This document shows positions 16,609 to 25,579 of a stretch of 64,000 bases of DNA, in pieces (the first letter of the stretch is position 1; each line of letters opens with the position of its first letter). The stretch comes from Actinokineospora alba (lineage in GTDB: Bacteria > Actinomycetota > Actinomycetes > Mycobacteriales > Pseudonocardiaceae), in NCBI RefSeq assembly GCF_004362515.1, contig NZ_SNXU01000001.1, positions 3,100,001 to 3,164,000 on the forward strand, read 5' to 3'. Position numbers and translations under genes: made by a program. The notes beneath the pieces are model-generated. The model worked only from the letters and a program-made list of their open reading frames with translations, was not told the origin of the DNA and did no database searches.

Positions 16609-17883
16609 CTATCGGGGCTTCGGAAGCCAGACCGTCCAGTCGTACCAGTCGGAGCCCGGAGCCGGGGCGGGCGCGGGTGCCGGGGCAGGCGCCGGTGCGG
16701 GAGCTGGGGCCGGTGCGGGAGCAGGCGCCGGTGCCGGTGCCGGTGCCGGTGTGGGAGCTGGGGCAGGCGCGGGTGCCGGTGCGGGGGCGGGCGCCGGAGC
16801 GGGGGCCGGTGCCGGGGCGGGAGCGGGCGCGGGAGCCGGGGCCCCGGGGACACCGGGGGCCGGTGCGGGGGCGGGCTGCGGTGCCGGAAGCTGGGGGTTG
16901 GGGAGTTCGCCGGGCGGCGCGCCGGGGGCCGGGGGGTTGAACGGCAGCTGCGGGCTGCCCGGGTTCTGCGTCGCGGCCACGGGGGACGGGGCGGGCAGCG
17001 CCAGGGCACCAGGGTCGGACTTGCGGTCGGGCTTCGCCGGGACCTGCGGGATCGCGGTGACGCCGTTGGCGTACCTGGCCGCCCAGGTCAGCACCGTGGT
17101 GACGTACTCCTGGGAGTGGTTGTACCGGAAGACGGCCTTCGCGGCCTGGCTCGGGTCGGACAGGTCCATTCCGCCCGAACAGAGGTAGCGGCCCGTGGAC
17201 ACCGCCGCGTCGTAGACGTTGTGCGGGTCGGCGAGACCGTCGCCGGTGGCGTCGGCGCCGTAGCGCGCCCAGGTCGCCGGGATGAACTGCATCGGGCCGA
17301 CGGCCCGGTCCCAGGTCCGGTCGCCGTCGTGGGCGCCGCCGTCGGTGTCGCGGATCGCGGCGAATCCGTTGCCGTTCAACGCAGGCCCGAGGATCGGGGA
17401 GACGGTCTTGCCGTCGCCGTCGACCTGTCCGCCGCGGGCGTGGCCGGACTCGATCCGCCCGATGCTCGCCAGCAGCGACCACGTCAGGTGACAGCCCGGC
17501 TGGGTGGTCGACAGCAGCGACTCGGCGCGCAGGTACGCGCGGAGCACGATCTCGGGGACCGCGGCGCCGCCCGCGGGCAGGGCGGCGAGGACGTCGAGCG
17601 GCACCACGGGCGCGGTGGGCGCGGCGGCTGACGGCGAGGGCAGCTCACCGTTGACGGCGAACTCGTCGTCGGCCGCGAACGGGCCGACGGGGGTGACCGG
17701 CGCGATGTCACCGGACTTCCCGGCATCCTTTGTGGACAGTGGGGACGTACCGTCACTCGCGGCCATTGCCAGCAGGATGGCGAGCGGGGTCGCCGCGGTC
17801 GCCAGTCCGGCCATCCGGCGTGGCCGCCGCGGCTTGCGCTGCTTCGCGGTCTTCACAGCCGGGGGCTTGCGATGCCTCGCCAT
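16609..17883 (-). CDS. Secreted lytic transglycosylase with Pro-Ala tail
   Basis: 424 aa from ATG 17883 (GGAAGG 8 bases upstream). A basic start (MARHRKPPAVKTAKQRKPRR) precedes a hydrophobic signal or anchor. The catalytic region (about 110-300) is an SLT-type transglycosylase: LTWSLLASIGRIESGHARGG with the catalytic Glu in RIESGH, VGPMQFIPATWARYG, and AVFRYNHSQEYV. It cleaves peptidoglycan glycan strands to 1,6-anhydro ends. The last about 120 residues are mostly Pro-Ala dipeptides ending GSDWYDWTVWLPKPR; such rods span or bind the cell wall. The corresponding DNA at about 16660-16870 is low-complexity and prone to length change. Confidence 0.88.
   Translation of the reverse strand: MARHRKPPAVKTAKQRKPRRPRRMAGLATAATPLAILLAMAASDGTSPLSTKDAGKSGDIAPVTPVGPFAADDEFAVNGELPSPSAAAPTAPVVPLDVLAALPAGGAAVPEIVLRAYLRAESLLSTTQPGCHLTWSLLASIGRIESGHARGGQVDGDGKTVSPILGPALNGNGFAAIRDTDGGAHDGDRTWDRAVGPMQFIPATWARYGADATGDGLADPHNVYDAAVSTGRYLCSGGMDLSDPSQAAKAVFRYNHSQEYVTTVLTWAARYANGVTAIPQVPAKPDRKSDPGALALPAPSPVAATQNPGSPQLPFNPPAPGAPPGELPNPQLPAPQPAPAPAPGVPGAPAPAPAPAPAPAPAPAPAPAPAPAPAPAPTPAPAPAPAPAPAPAPAPAPAPAPAPAPAPAPGSDWYDWTVWLPKPR
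16660..16870 (-). repeat. Low-complexity Pro-Ala coding repeat
   Basis: Imperfect hexanucleotide repeat coding alternating Pro and Ala in the transglycosylase tail. The opposite strand reads as Gly-Ala and has no coding meaning. Synonymous codons vary, so it is not a simple recent expansion. Confidence 0.8.
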
Positions 17884-17946
17884 CGAATACACCTTCCACG
17901 ACGCCGCGGTGACACCTGTCACCTGTGGGTAAGGAGACAGTGCCCG

Positions 17947-18075
17947 ATGGCGAAGGGAAAATCACGAGGACTTATCGCGACCCCTGAATTGTTGACGCTA
18001 ATCGAAGAGGCCCTGGACCCGCGACTGTCGCGGACTGACAAATCCTGGGCTAAGGCCGGATTTTCTCGGTCATGA
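17947..18075 (+). CDS. Possible 42-aa protein
   Basis: ATG 17947 follows AAGGAG 11 bases upstream. The product (MAKGKSRGLIATPELLTLIE and on) is basic at the start and then helical. It overlaps the tail of the convergent phosphatase gene by 26 bp. No family is recognised and the case rests on the ribosome binding site alone. It could be chance. Confidence 0.35.
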   Translation: MAKGKSRGLIATPELLTLIEEALDPRLSRTDKSWAKAGFSRS

Positions 18076-18508
18076 CCAGTTCACCCGACCGGAACCCGGG
18101 TGCGCACTTCACGACCGACAATGTGGAGGTCTTGAGCACTGGGTGCTCCCCGGTGAGGCTGCCGATCAGCAGCTCAAGATCAGGGTTGTGGCCGACCACG
18201 AGCACCGTCTTCACGTCGTTGAGCGAGCCCAGCAGGTCCAGGATCGCCTCGGCGCCCTCGCCGTAGAGCTGCTCCTCGAACCGTGTTTCCGGCACCGAGG
18301 GCAGCTCGGCGGAGACCAGCTCCCACGTCTGGCGCGTCCGGGTCGCGGGCGAGACCAGAGCGAGGTCGATGTCCGGGATGTGCTCGGCGAGCCAGCGGCC
18401 CACGGCGGGCGCGTCCGTCCGGCCGCGGTCGGCCAGCGGCCTGCGGTAGTCGGGCACACCCTCCGGCCATGCGGACTTCGCGTGTCGCAGGATCACCAGG
18501 CGCGGCAT
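18050..18508 (-). CDS. SixA-like histidine phosphatase
   Basis: 152 aa of the histidine-phosphatase superfamily. The RHG motif variant LVILRHAKSAW holds the phospho-acceptor His near residue 8. Arg residues in SPATRTRQTWE and the second His in VLVVGHNPDLELLIG complete the pocket. SixA removes phosphate from histidine phosphotransfer proteins in E. coli; the actinomycete relatives act on unknown phosphoproteins or small molecules. Cytoplasmic and monocistronic. It starts about 85 bp after the stop of the leftward beta-propeller gene. Confidence 0.9.
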   Translation of the reverse strand: MPRLVILRHAKSAWPEGVPDYRRPLADRGRTDAPAVGRWLAEHIPDIDLALVSPATRTRQTWELVSAELPSVPETRFEEQLYGEGAEAILDLLGSLNDVKTVLVVGHNPDLELLIGSLTGEHPVLKTSTLSVVKCAPGFRSGELVMTEKIRP

Positions 18509-18592
18509 CGAGCCTCCTCATCGTCTGGTCCATATCGAACCAGTTCGACGAGCGGGAGGACGCCACCGCCCCGGTGGCGCCCTCCCTCATCC

Positions 18593-20872
18593 TCAGACCT
18601 GGCAGGGATTGCCGCCAGGGCTAGTCGGCTTGCCTTCGAAATTGGCCTTCGACTCCGAGATCACCACGTCGGTGAGCGCGGTGTCGAGGACGACGGCCTG
18701 CTGCGTGACGGTGGTGCCGCTGACCACCGTTCGGTTGAGACTCAGCGACCCGATCACCAGCGGGATCGTCAGCGGCGCGCTGCCCACCGTGACGGACACG
18801 CCGTTGATCTTCAGGCTGGCGATGTGCGACGAGCCGCTGAACTGCGGATGCAGCCCGCCCGGACCGGCCACACAGGTCACCGCCGCATCCGAGGTCACCA
18901 CCCCCAACTCGATGTTCACCAGCAGGCTGCTGATCTTCGTGTAGTCGACTTGGGCGTGCGCCGACGCGTTGTCCCCCGCGAGCGGCGGGGCGAGGAGGTT
19001 GTCCGGCGTCTGGTTCGTCGTGCCGGTCAACGCGTTGGCCTTGACGTTGAGGATGCCCGCGTTGAGGTTGACGTTCGCCACGGTCTCGGCGTCGTCGACA
19101 CACGGCACATCCGGGCCGTTGGCCTCGGCGACGATGATGCCCGCGAGGTTGAGCGCCCGCGCCCGGCAGGAGAACACACCGGTGCGCTGCGAGGTCTGGA
19201 TCCGCAGGTCCGACAGCACCGGGCTGTCGCCACTCGCGTTGGCCTTCAGGGTCGCGCGGACCTCGATGTAGCGGCCGGTCAGCCCGAATGTCGTCGCGTT
19301 GGCCACCGGGACGAACGACTCGCCCGCCAGCCCCGCCTCGGTGTCGGACGCCCGCGCCTCGACGGTGATCGACGTGCCCGCGGGCACCGATCCCTGCGCC
19401 TCGGTGTTCCAGGTGACCTTGCCCCACGGCGTGCCCGCCGCGCCGCCGTCCTGCACGACCGACCAGGTGCCGACCGGCGCGGTGATCTCGCCGAGCACGG
19501 AGCCGGTCATGTCGCTGTAGTTGTACGGCCCGGCGCCCGCGCCGAGGTCGACGGTCAGGTCGACCGCGCCGATGGTGAAGCCGCCGCCACCCACACCGCC
19601 CAGGGTCGGGTCGATGCGCTGGGTGTTGTTGGTGTTGATGTTGGTGACCCAGACCTTGCCGTTGGTGTCGATGGCGACACCGGTCGGCCCGTTGCCGCCG
19701 GGCAGCGTCACGTTGCCGACGTAGGTGCCGTCGGTGCGCAGGTGGCCGACCGTGGTCGCGCCGAACAGCGCGTGCGCGACCCAGACGTTGCCGTCGTTGT
19801 CGACCGCGACACCCTGGGCGTTCTCGCTGCCATGTGGGAACGAGCCGAGGACGGTTCCGTCCGGAGCGAGCTTGACGACGCGGTTGCCGGAGACGTGGGT
19901 GTGCCAGATCTCGCCGGTGACCGGGTCCATCCCCAGTCCGTAGTCGCCGTGCGTGGTGTTCAGGCAGGCGCCGCTGTTCGTGCCGGGCTCGTACCGCAGC
20001 AGGTTGGCGCCGTAGCGCGCGGACCACAGCGTGCCCGCCTTGTCGATCAGGCCGCCGTAACCGCCGCAGCCGAAGTTGATCTGCGTGCCCGCGACGGGCT
20101 GCCCGTTGCCGCCGTCGACCTGCTCGTGGTCGTTGTCGGCGCCGCCGGTCCACAGGTTGTTGCCCGAGTCGACCGCGACGGTGCGCGTGTTCGTTCCGGT
20201 CACCCGCGTGTAGTTGATGACGCACTCGTCGGCCGCGGTGCTGACGCCGCCGTTGTTGTTCGCGCCGCCCGCGTTGGTCCACGGCCGGATGTCGGTGAGA
20301 CCGCGGCTGGTCGCGATCTTGCCGTCGTTGTCGCGGTCCTGGCACGTGTTGTAGGAGAACGGCCCCACGAGGTAGTCCCCGGCCGGGTCGGCGTTGCCGC
20401 CCGCGTCGACCCGGGTGCCGCCGACGATCACGCCGACGCGGGTGACGGAACCCTTGCCGCCCTCGGCCTCGTTGCGGTTGGACAGCCAGGTGTTGCCGAG
20501 CTTGTCCACAGTGGTCCGGGAGGGGTTGCGCCCGCGGCCCTCCGGTGCGGAGAACCACTCGCCGACGATCGCGCCGGTGTTGACGTCGATGCGGACCATC
20601 GTGCCGCGCGCGGAGGCGGCGACGTTGACGTACGGGAAGAACGTGCTGCTCTTGTCGAGTTGCAGCTGGTCGTTGTTCGGGCTGTCGTGGTTGACGTCCT
20701 GCAGTACGCCCTGGTCGAAGTCGGCGTCGTAGGTGTAGAGGACGTTCTGCCCCGGCACGGGGGCGGCGACGGCGGGCAGCGCCGGGATCGCCGCGAGGGG
20801 AATGGCCAGCGCGGCGCCCGCCAGGGCGACCATCGCGCGATTGGGTCTTCGGTCGCGTCTCTTCGTACGCAT
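18593..20872 (-). CDS. Secreted beta-propeller (Vgb/NHL-like) protein
   Basis: 759 aa from ATG 20872, where GAAGGA lies 9-10 bases upstream. A twin-arginine-like basic start (MRTKRRDRRPNRAMVALAG) and hydrophobic core are followed by an AVAAP signal cleavage site near residue 38. Residues about 40-450 hold repeated blades of the type GVAVDNDGNVWVAHALFG, GVAIDTNGKVWVTNIN and GLGMDPVTGEIWHTH, as in streptogramin lyase/NHL propellers. A C-terminal beta-sandwich part (about 450-759) follows with choice-of-anchor style sequence. There is no catalytic lyase pair evident, so an adhesive or binding role outside the cell is more likely. Divergent from the LAL regulator gene. Confidence 0.8.
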   Translation of the reverse strand: MRTKRRDRRPNRAMVALAGAALAIPLAAIPALPAVAAPVPGQNVLYTYDADFDQGVLQDVNHDSPNNDQLQLDKSSTFFPYVNVAASARGTMVRIDVNTGAIVGEWFSAPEGRGRNPSRTTVDKLGNTWLSNRNEAEGGKGSVTRVGVIVGGTRVDAGGNADPAGDYLVGPFSYNTCQDRDNDGKIATSRGLTDIRPWTNAGGANNNGGVSTAADECVINYTRVTGTNTRTVAVDSGNNLWTGGADNDHEQVDGGNGQPVAGTQINFGCGGYGGLIDKAGTLWSARYGANLLRYEPGTNSGACLNTTHGDYGLGMDPVTGEIWHTHVSGNRVVKLAPDGTVLGSFPHGSENAQGVAVDNDGNVWVAHALFGATTVGHLRTDGTYVGNVTLPGGNGPTGVAIDTNGKVWVTNINTNNTQRIDPTLGGVGGGGFTIGAVDLTVDLGAGAGPYNYSDMTGSVLGEITAPVGTWSVVQDGGAAGTPWGKVTWNTEAQGSVPAGTSITVEARASDTEAGLAGESFVPVANATTFGLTGRYIEVRATLKANASGDSPVLSDLRIQTSQRTGVFSCRARALNLAGIIVAEANGPDVPCVDDAETVANVNLNAGILNVKANALTGTTNQTPDNLLAPPLAGDNASAHAQVDYTKISSLLVNIELGVVTSDAAVTCVAGPGGLHPQFSGSSHIASLKINGVSVTVGSAPLTIPLVIGSLSLNRTVVSGTTVTQQAVVLDTALTDVVISESKANFEGKPTSPGGNPCQV

Positions 20873-20936
20873 GGTGACGAAATCCTTCCTGGTGTCCACG
20901 CCCGGGAGTGGTGGGCGGAACGGATGGTTGGTGCGG

Positions 20937-20991
20937 ACCCATCGAAGGAGTCGCGGTCAGTAATCAATCTATTACGGTCCGTTCGATGGGT
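20937..20991. promoter_or_regulatory. Inverted repeat in the divergent promoter region
   Basis: ACCCATCGAA (20937-20946) and TTCGATGGGT (20982-20991) are perfect 10-bp arms 35 bp apart, flanking GTAAT-N6-ATTAC (20960-20975). The pattern lies between the beta-propeller gene and the LAL regulator gene and suggests binding of one or two dimeric regulators, possibly looping. Confidence 0.5.
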
Positions 20992-21062
20992 ATGCGGCCG
21001 ACGCAACCCTCCGGACGGTGACCGCCCTATCGCCCCGACGGCCGCCGGGCGACAATCCGTGC

Positions 21063-23801
21063 ATGCCGCGAGTGATCGGTCGCGCGACCGAGCTGACCAG
21101 GGTGGACGCCGCGCTCGACGACGTCGCGGCGGGCCGGGGCGCGGTGCTGCTCATCGCAGGTCCGGCGGGGATCGGCAAGACCCGGCTGGTCGACTGCCTG
21201 GTCACCCGGGCGGCGGAGCGCGCCATCGCGGCGACGCGGGGCAACTGCGTGCCCGACGAGGGCGCACCCGCGCTCTGGCCCTGGTGGCAAGCGCTTGCGG
21301 ACCGGCCGGAGCTGGCCGCCCGACTCGATCTCGACATCAACGGCGGTCCCGAGCTGTCGGTCGCGGCCAGGCTGCGCGCGTTCGACTCGCTGCTGCGCGA
21401 ACTGTCCGGGCCGGCCCGGGTGATCGTGCTGGAGGACCTGCACTGGGCCGACGAGTCGACGCTGACCCTGCTGCGGCTGGCCGTGGGCAGGCCCGGGCTG
21501 CTGGTGGCCGCGACCTACCGCGACGACGAACAAGGTCCGGCCTTGCGGGCTGCTGTCGACCACCTGCGCCGCGACGCCTCGACCGTCCTGCTCACGCTCG
21601 GCCCGTGGGGCGACGCCGAGGTCGCCGAGTTCGTCGCCGGACAGGCCGATCCATCGTGGGCCGGGCTGCTGCGTCGGGTGTCGGGCGGAAACCCGCTGTT
21701 CGCCGGTGAGCTGCTGACCGCGCTCACCTCCGCGGGCCTCGACCGGTCGCCCGCGACGGCGCGGTGGCCGCTCGGCGTTCCGGAGCAGCTGCGCGGGATC
21801 GTCGCCGCCCGGCTCGACGCGCTGCCCCCGGCCGCCGCCCGGGTGGCGCGGGCGTGCGCGGTCGTCGGCGTGGACAGCTCCGCGGAGGAGATCGCCGTGC
21901 TGGTCGGCGAACCGCCCGACTCGGTGCGGGCCGCCGTCGACGACGCGCGTGGCCTGCTGCGGCAGGACGGCCGGATCGCGTTCGGCCACATCCTCGTCCG
22001 GGACGCGGTCTACGACTGTGTGTCCATATCGGACCGTCTGCGGTGGCACCGAAAGCTCGCCGACGCCGTCGAATCCGGTGTCGTGCCCGGCGAGTCGGTC
22101 ACCCACCGGCTCAGGTCCATCACCGACGCCGAGAGCCGGTCGGCGGCCATCCGTGCGTGTCGGGATGCCGCGGGAAAAGCGTTGTCCCGCTTGGCATATG
22201 ACCGCGCGGCGGAGCTGTACGACGCGGCGGCGACCGTGCTCGCGCCGGACGACCCCGCCCGCGTCGACCTGCTGCTCGACGCCGCCGAGATGTGGTATCA
22301 GGCGGGCCACATCGACGCCGCGGTCGGCCGCTGCGAGGAGGTGGCGGCGCTCGATCCGCCACCAGACCGGCTCGTGCGCGCGGCACTCACGGTGCGCGGC
22401 ATCAACGGGGCGGTGTCGAGCAGGCTGGTCCTGCTCTGCGACCGCGCGCTCCCAGGAGCCGACGACGCGGGCCGCGCCCGTGTCCTCGCCCAACGCGCGC
22501 TCGCCCTCGCCGACGCGGTGCACCAGGACCAAGCCGAGGCGCCCAGCCGTGAGGCGCTCGAACTAGCCGAGCGCACGGGTGATCCGCTCGCCCTGGCCGA
22601 CGCTTTGCGCGCGCGCCAACAAGTCCTGAGTGGACCATGGCACGTCGCCGAGCGGCTCGAGCTGGCCCGCCGGATGCTCGCGCTCGGGTCGGACGCGCCG
22701 CCGGACGGCGAGCTGTGGGCCCGGCTGTGGCGCATCGACGCCGCGCTGCAACTCGGTTCCATGGCCGCGCTCGACGACGAACTCGCGCTGCTCAAGCTCT
22801 ACGCCGACCGGCTCGGCCTGCCCAACGCGCACTGGCACCACCGCCGGATGAGCGCGGTCCGCTCCTTGCTGCTGGGCGCGTTCGACCTCGCCGAAGCACA
22901 GGCCGACCAGGCGGTGGCGGTCGCCGGGGAGCTGCCCGGAGCTGCCGCGGCGGGCCTCGACATCGCGTTTCGGACCGAGCTGCGGCTGATGCAGGGGCGG
23001 GCCGAGGAGATGTTCGGTCCGGTCGCCGAACTGGTCGCCAGGGCGCCGATGATGGTGGTGTACGGCCAGGTGGGCAAGTTCCTCCAGGACGCAGGCGATT
23101 CCGATGGCGCGCTCGCGCTGTTCGAGCGGCTGCGCCCGCGGTTGCCGACGCTGCCGCGGGAGGGCCGGTGGCTGCCGACCGTCACCTCAGCGGCCGAGTT
23201 GGCCGCGGACTTCGGTGACCTCGACACCGCGGCCCGCTGCTACGACGAGCTCTTGCCGATGGCCCAGTACTTCCTGGCCGCCGGTTCGGGCACGGTCGTC
23301 TGCCTCGGGTCGATGTCGCGGCCGCTCGGCCGGGTCGCCGCCGCCCTCGGCCGCCGCGACGACGCGATCCGGCACTTCGAGAACGCGATCGCGATGGATG
23401 GCCGCATCGGCGCCCTGCCTTACCGGGCCAGGGGAGAAGTCGGGCTCGCCGAGGTGCTCGCGGGCGGCGGCCAGGCCGACCTCGCCCGTGCGGGCAAGCT
23501 CGCGCGGCAGGCCGCCGTGACCGCGCGCAGGCTGGGCATGCCGCCGACCGTCGCGCGGGCCGACGCCGTGCTCACCGAGGTCCGCCGCGCCCAGCATGAC
23601 GCCGTGCCGCTGACCGCGCGGGAACGGGAAGTGCTCGCGCTGCTCGCCGTGGGGGCGCCGAACCGGACGATCGCCGACAAGCTGGTGCTCTCCGAGCGCA
23701 CGGTCGAGACGCACGTTAGCAACGTGCTGGGCAAGCTCGGCGTGGCCAACCGGGCCCAGGCCGCGACCTGGGCCGTGGAGAACGGGTACGGAACCACGTA
23801 G
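21063..23801 (+). CDS. LAL-type (large ATP-binding LuxR) transcriptional regulator
   Basis: 912 aa from ATG 21063; a GTG at 21018 would add 15 residues and neither has a clear ribosome binding site. The N-terminal ATPase has Walker A AGPAGIGKTR and Walker B VIVLEDLHWADEST, typical of MalT/LAL regulators. The middle about 450 residues are helical TPR-like repeats. The C-terminus is a LuxR helix-turn-helix (LTAREREVLALLAVGAPN, SERTVETHVSNVLGKLGV). LAL proteins activate catabolic or antibiotic genes when a ligand binds. It directly precedes, on the same strand, the trio at 23884-25504 and the ceramidase gene, which are candidate targets. Confidence 0.93.
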   Translation: MPRVIGRATELTRVDAALDDVAAGRGAVLLIAGPAGIGKTRLVDCLVTRAAERAIAATRGNCVPDEGAPALWPWWQALADRPELAARLDLDINGGPELSVAARLRAFDSLLRELSGPARVIVLEDLHWADESTLTLLRLAVGRPGLLVAATYRDDEQGPALRAAVDHLRRDASTVLLTLGPWGDAEVAEFVAGQADPSWAGLLRRVSGGNPLFAGELLTALTSAGLDRSPATARWPLGVPEQLRGIVAARLDALPPAAARVARACAVVGVDSSAEEIAVLVGEPPDSVRAAVDDARGLLRQDGRIAFGHILVRDAVYDCVSISDRLRWHRKLADAVESGVVPGESVTHRLRSITDAESRSAAIRACRDAAGKALSRLAYDRAAELYDAAATVLAPDDPARVDLLLDAAEMWYQAGHIDAAVGRCEEVAALDPPPDRLVRAALTVRGINGAVSSRLVLLCDRALPGADDAGRARVLAQRALALADAVHQDQAEAPSREALELAERTGDPLALADALRARQQVLSGPWHVAERLELARRMLALGSDAPPDGELWARLWRIDAALQLGSMAALDDELALLKLYADRLGLPNAHWHHRRMSAVRSLLLGAFDLAEAQADQAVAVAGELPGAAAAGLDIAFRTELRLMQGRAEEMFGPVAELVARAPMMVVYGQVGKFLQDAGDSDGALALFERLRPRLPTLPREGRWLPTVTSAAELAADFGDLDTAARCYDELLPMAQYFLAAGSGTVVCLGSMSRPLGRVAAALGRRDDAIRHFENAIAMDGRIGALPYRARGEVGLAEVLAGGGQADLARAGKLARQAAVTARRLGMPPTVARADAVLTEVRRAQHDAVPLTAREREVLALLAVGAPNRTIADKLVLSERTVETHVSNVLGKLGVANRAQAATWAVENGYGTT

Positions 23802-23883
23802 TCGGTCTCCGTACTTCCCCGGATCCGCCGCCCCACCGACCGCGCGAAGGTCGTGGGGACAACGGAAACGGGAGGTGAGCGCG

Positions 23884-24375
23884 ATGTACGCGCGAATCCA
23901 CAAGTCCACGGGCACTCCGCCCGAAGGCGCCCGCGAAGCCCACACCTATCGGCGGCTCGCGAGTGACGACGAACTGACGGTGTCGCTGTTCGACACCCTG
24001 GACGCGGCGGCGGCCGACCCGACCGCCGAGTGGTACGAGGTCGAGTCGGATGACCCCGGTGCGGGCGCTCCCGGTGGGGTGGCCGCGTTCCTCTACTTCG
24101 ACGGCCCGATCAGCGAGGACGTCCACCGGGCGGGCGAGCGGGCCCACCGCGAGCGGATCGCCCCGGCGATGCGCACGCAGCCCGGGGTGAGCCGGGCGCT
24201 GGTGCTGTGGCAGCCGCAGCGGCGGACCGCGCTGGTGGTGTCCACGGCCGACTCCGTCGAGTCGATCGAGGCAGGTCAGCGCACGATCGCGACCTTGGAG
24301 CTGCTGCCGGGCGAGGACCCGGCGCTGCTGCCGGGACCGAACCGGATCGAGCTGTTCCGGGCGGTGGCGTCATGA
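23884..24375 (+). CDS. Hypothetical protein, possible dimeric alpha-beta barrel
   Basis: 163 aa from ATG 23884, with GGAGG 8 bases upstream. Sequence blocks MYARIHKSTGTPPEGAREAH and APAMRTQPGVSRALVLWQPQ, with VVSTADSVESIEAG, resemble a duplicated dimeric alpha-beta barrel (ABM-like), as in monooxygenases and heme-related proteins, but catalytic residues are not identifiable. Its TGA overlaps the ATG of the YceI gene, so they are translationally coupled. It lies 82 bp after the LAL regulator. Confidence 0.68.
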   Translation: MYARIHKSTGTPPEGAREAHTYRRLASDDELTVSLFDTLDAAAADPTAEWYEVESDDPGAGAPGGVAAFLYFDGPISEDVHRAGERAHRERIAPAMRTQPGVSRALVLWQPQRRTALVVSTADSVESIEAGQRTIATLELLPGEDPALLPGPNRIELFRAVAS

Positions 24376-24893
24376 CCGCCGGGGTGACGCCGGTCGCGAT
24401 CGAGCTGCCGGAGTCGGCGCGGTACCGGCTGGTGCCGACCCGCTGCTCGGCTCGGTTCACGGTGACGAAGCTGGGGCTGTTCCGGGTCTCGGGCGAGTTC
24501 ACGGTCAGCTCGGGCGCGGTCTCGGTGGCCGACGGCGTGGCGAGGGTGCACGCCGAGCTGGACGCGGCGAGCTTCCGGACCGCCATGTCCCAGCGGGACA
24601 AGGACATCAAGTCCGCGAAGTTCCTCGACGTCGCCGTGTTCCCGACGCTGTCCTACGACGGCGAGCTGGTCGGCGACCGGATCGAGGGAACGCTGCGGGT
24701 GCGGGACCGGTTGGTGCCGACGGACTTGGCGCTGACCGTCGTCCACTTCGGACCCGACCGGGTCGACGCCACCGCCACCGCCCGGATCGACCGGTTCGAA
24801 GCCGGTCTGACGAAGGCGAAGGGCATTGTCGGGCAGTTCGTCGATATCGCGCTGACGGTGACGTTGGTGCGTTCGGAAGGAGAGCGGACATGA
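24372..24893 (+). CDS. YceI-family lipid-binding protein
   Basis: 173 aa. The YceI lipocalin-like fold is recognised from TRCSARFTVTKLGLFRVSGEF, FRTAMSQRDKDIKSAKFLDV and FPTLSYDGELVGD, closing with VGQFVDIALTVTLV. Family members bind polyisoprenoids or amphiphiles in an extended beta-barrel. No signal peptide is present, so this one is probably cytoplasmic, unlike E. coli YceI. Coupled by ATGA overlaps to the genes on both sides. Confidence 0.9.
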   Translation: MTAGVTPVAIELPESARYRLVPTRCSARFTVTKLGLFRVSGEFTVSSGAVSVADGVARVHAELDAASFRTAMSQRDKDIKSAKFLDVAVFPTLSYDGELVGDRIEGTLRVRDRLVPTDLALTVVHFGPDRVDATATARIDRFEAGLTKAKGIVGQFVDIALTVTLVRSEGERT

Positions 24894-25504
24894 GCATCGG
24901 CCGAGCGATGGGTGTGCTGGGTGTGGTCGGGGTGCTGGTCGCGGGCGGCGGCGTCGCGATGGCGGTGTCGACGGAGCCGGTCACCATCAACGCCTGTGTG
25001 AACAGCAAGAGCGGGTCCGTGCGGATCATCGACGCGGCGGGTGCCTGCAACACCGCGTATGAACGGCCGCTCGTCTGGAACCAACAGGGAGACCCTGGAC
25101 CCGCCGGGCCTGCCGGGCCTGCCGGGCCTGCCGGACCTGCCGGACCTGCTGGGCCCGCTGGACCCGCTGGGCCTGCCGGACCTGCCGGACCTGCCGGACC
25201 TGTCGGTCCGGCTGGGGCGGACGGGTCGCCGCTCTGGACGGTCGTCAGCTACCGGTTCGACCTCGAGACGGACACCTTGCTCGTGGATGCGACCAGGGGC
25301 GGCCACGCCACCTGGGCCGAGATGGTCGCCGAGCGCACGGACGTCACCTTCGACCGGGACGTCACCGGCTGCGCCGTGCAGGTCACGCCGCGATCGGAAC
25401 CGCGGATGGCCGTGGCACAGCCGGTCGGGAACAAGGTCCAGGTGCGGCTCTACGAGGGCGGCGTGGTGAAGCCCGCGGCGTTCTCGCTCTCCGTGACCTG
25501 CTGA
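24890..25504 (+). CDS. Secreted collagen-like protein
   Basis: 204 aa beginning with a signal or anchor segment (about 8-27, VLGVVGVLVAGGGVAMAV). A short N-domain with two Cys (NACVNSK, AGACNTAYERP) precedes about 14 Gly-X-Y triplets, eleven of them GPA in a row (about residues 67-108), capable of forming a collagen triple helix. A C-terminal domain of about 95 residues follows (WTVVSYRFDLETDTLLVDA, ending SLSVTC) and may drive trimerisation. The repeat uses mixed synonymous codons. Last gene of the coupled trio after the LAL regulator; the product likely forms surface trimers. Confidence 0.85.
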   Translation: MSIGRAMGVLGVVGVLVAGGGVAMAVSTEPVTINACVNSKSGSVRIIDAAGACNTAYERPLVWNQQGDPGPAGPAGPAGPAGPAGPAGPAGPAGPAGPAGPAGPVGPAGADGSPLWTVVSYRFDLETDTLLVDATRGGHATWAEMVAERTDVTFDRDVTGCAVQVTPRSEPRMAVAQPVGNKVQVRLYEGGVVKPAAFSLSVTC

Positions 25505-25579
25505 GGGGTTCCGCGAGTGGCTCGCGTCACGTATGGTTCGGCGAAAGTGAAGTTGATTCACATACGCGGGAGCAGACGG

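Noticed and set aside
16577..17188. Gly-Ala repeat protein on the + strand
   Set aside because: It is the complement of the Pro-Ala tail of the transglycosylase, which has a complete catalytic domain and start on the minus strand.
18143..21709. A very long open frame (about 1188 codons) on the + strand opposite the phosphatase, beta-propeller and LAL start
   Set aside because: It has no family features, is rich in Arg/Gly/Asp/His as expected of the reverse of high-GC coding DNA, and covers well-supported genes on the other strand and frame.
24543..24571. TTGACA-like promoter for the + strand near 14543
   Set aside because: The TTGACA at 14543-14548 has no acceptable -10 at 16-18 bp on the + strand; it is part of the operator repeat. 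(Coordinates of the motif itself are 14543-14548.)
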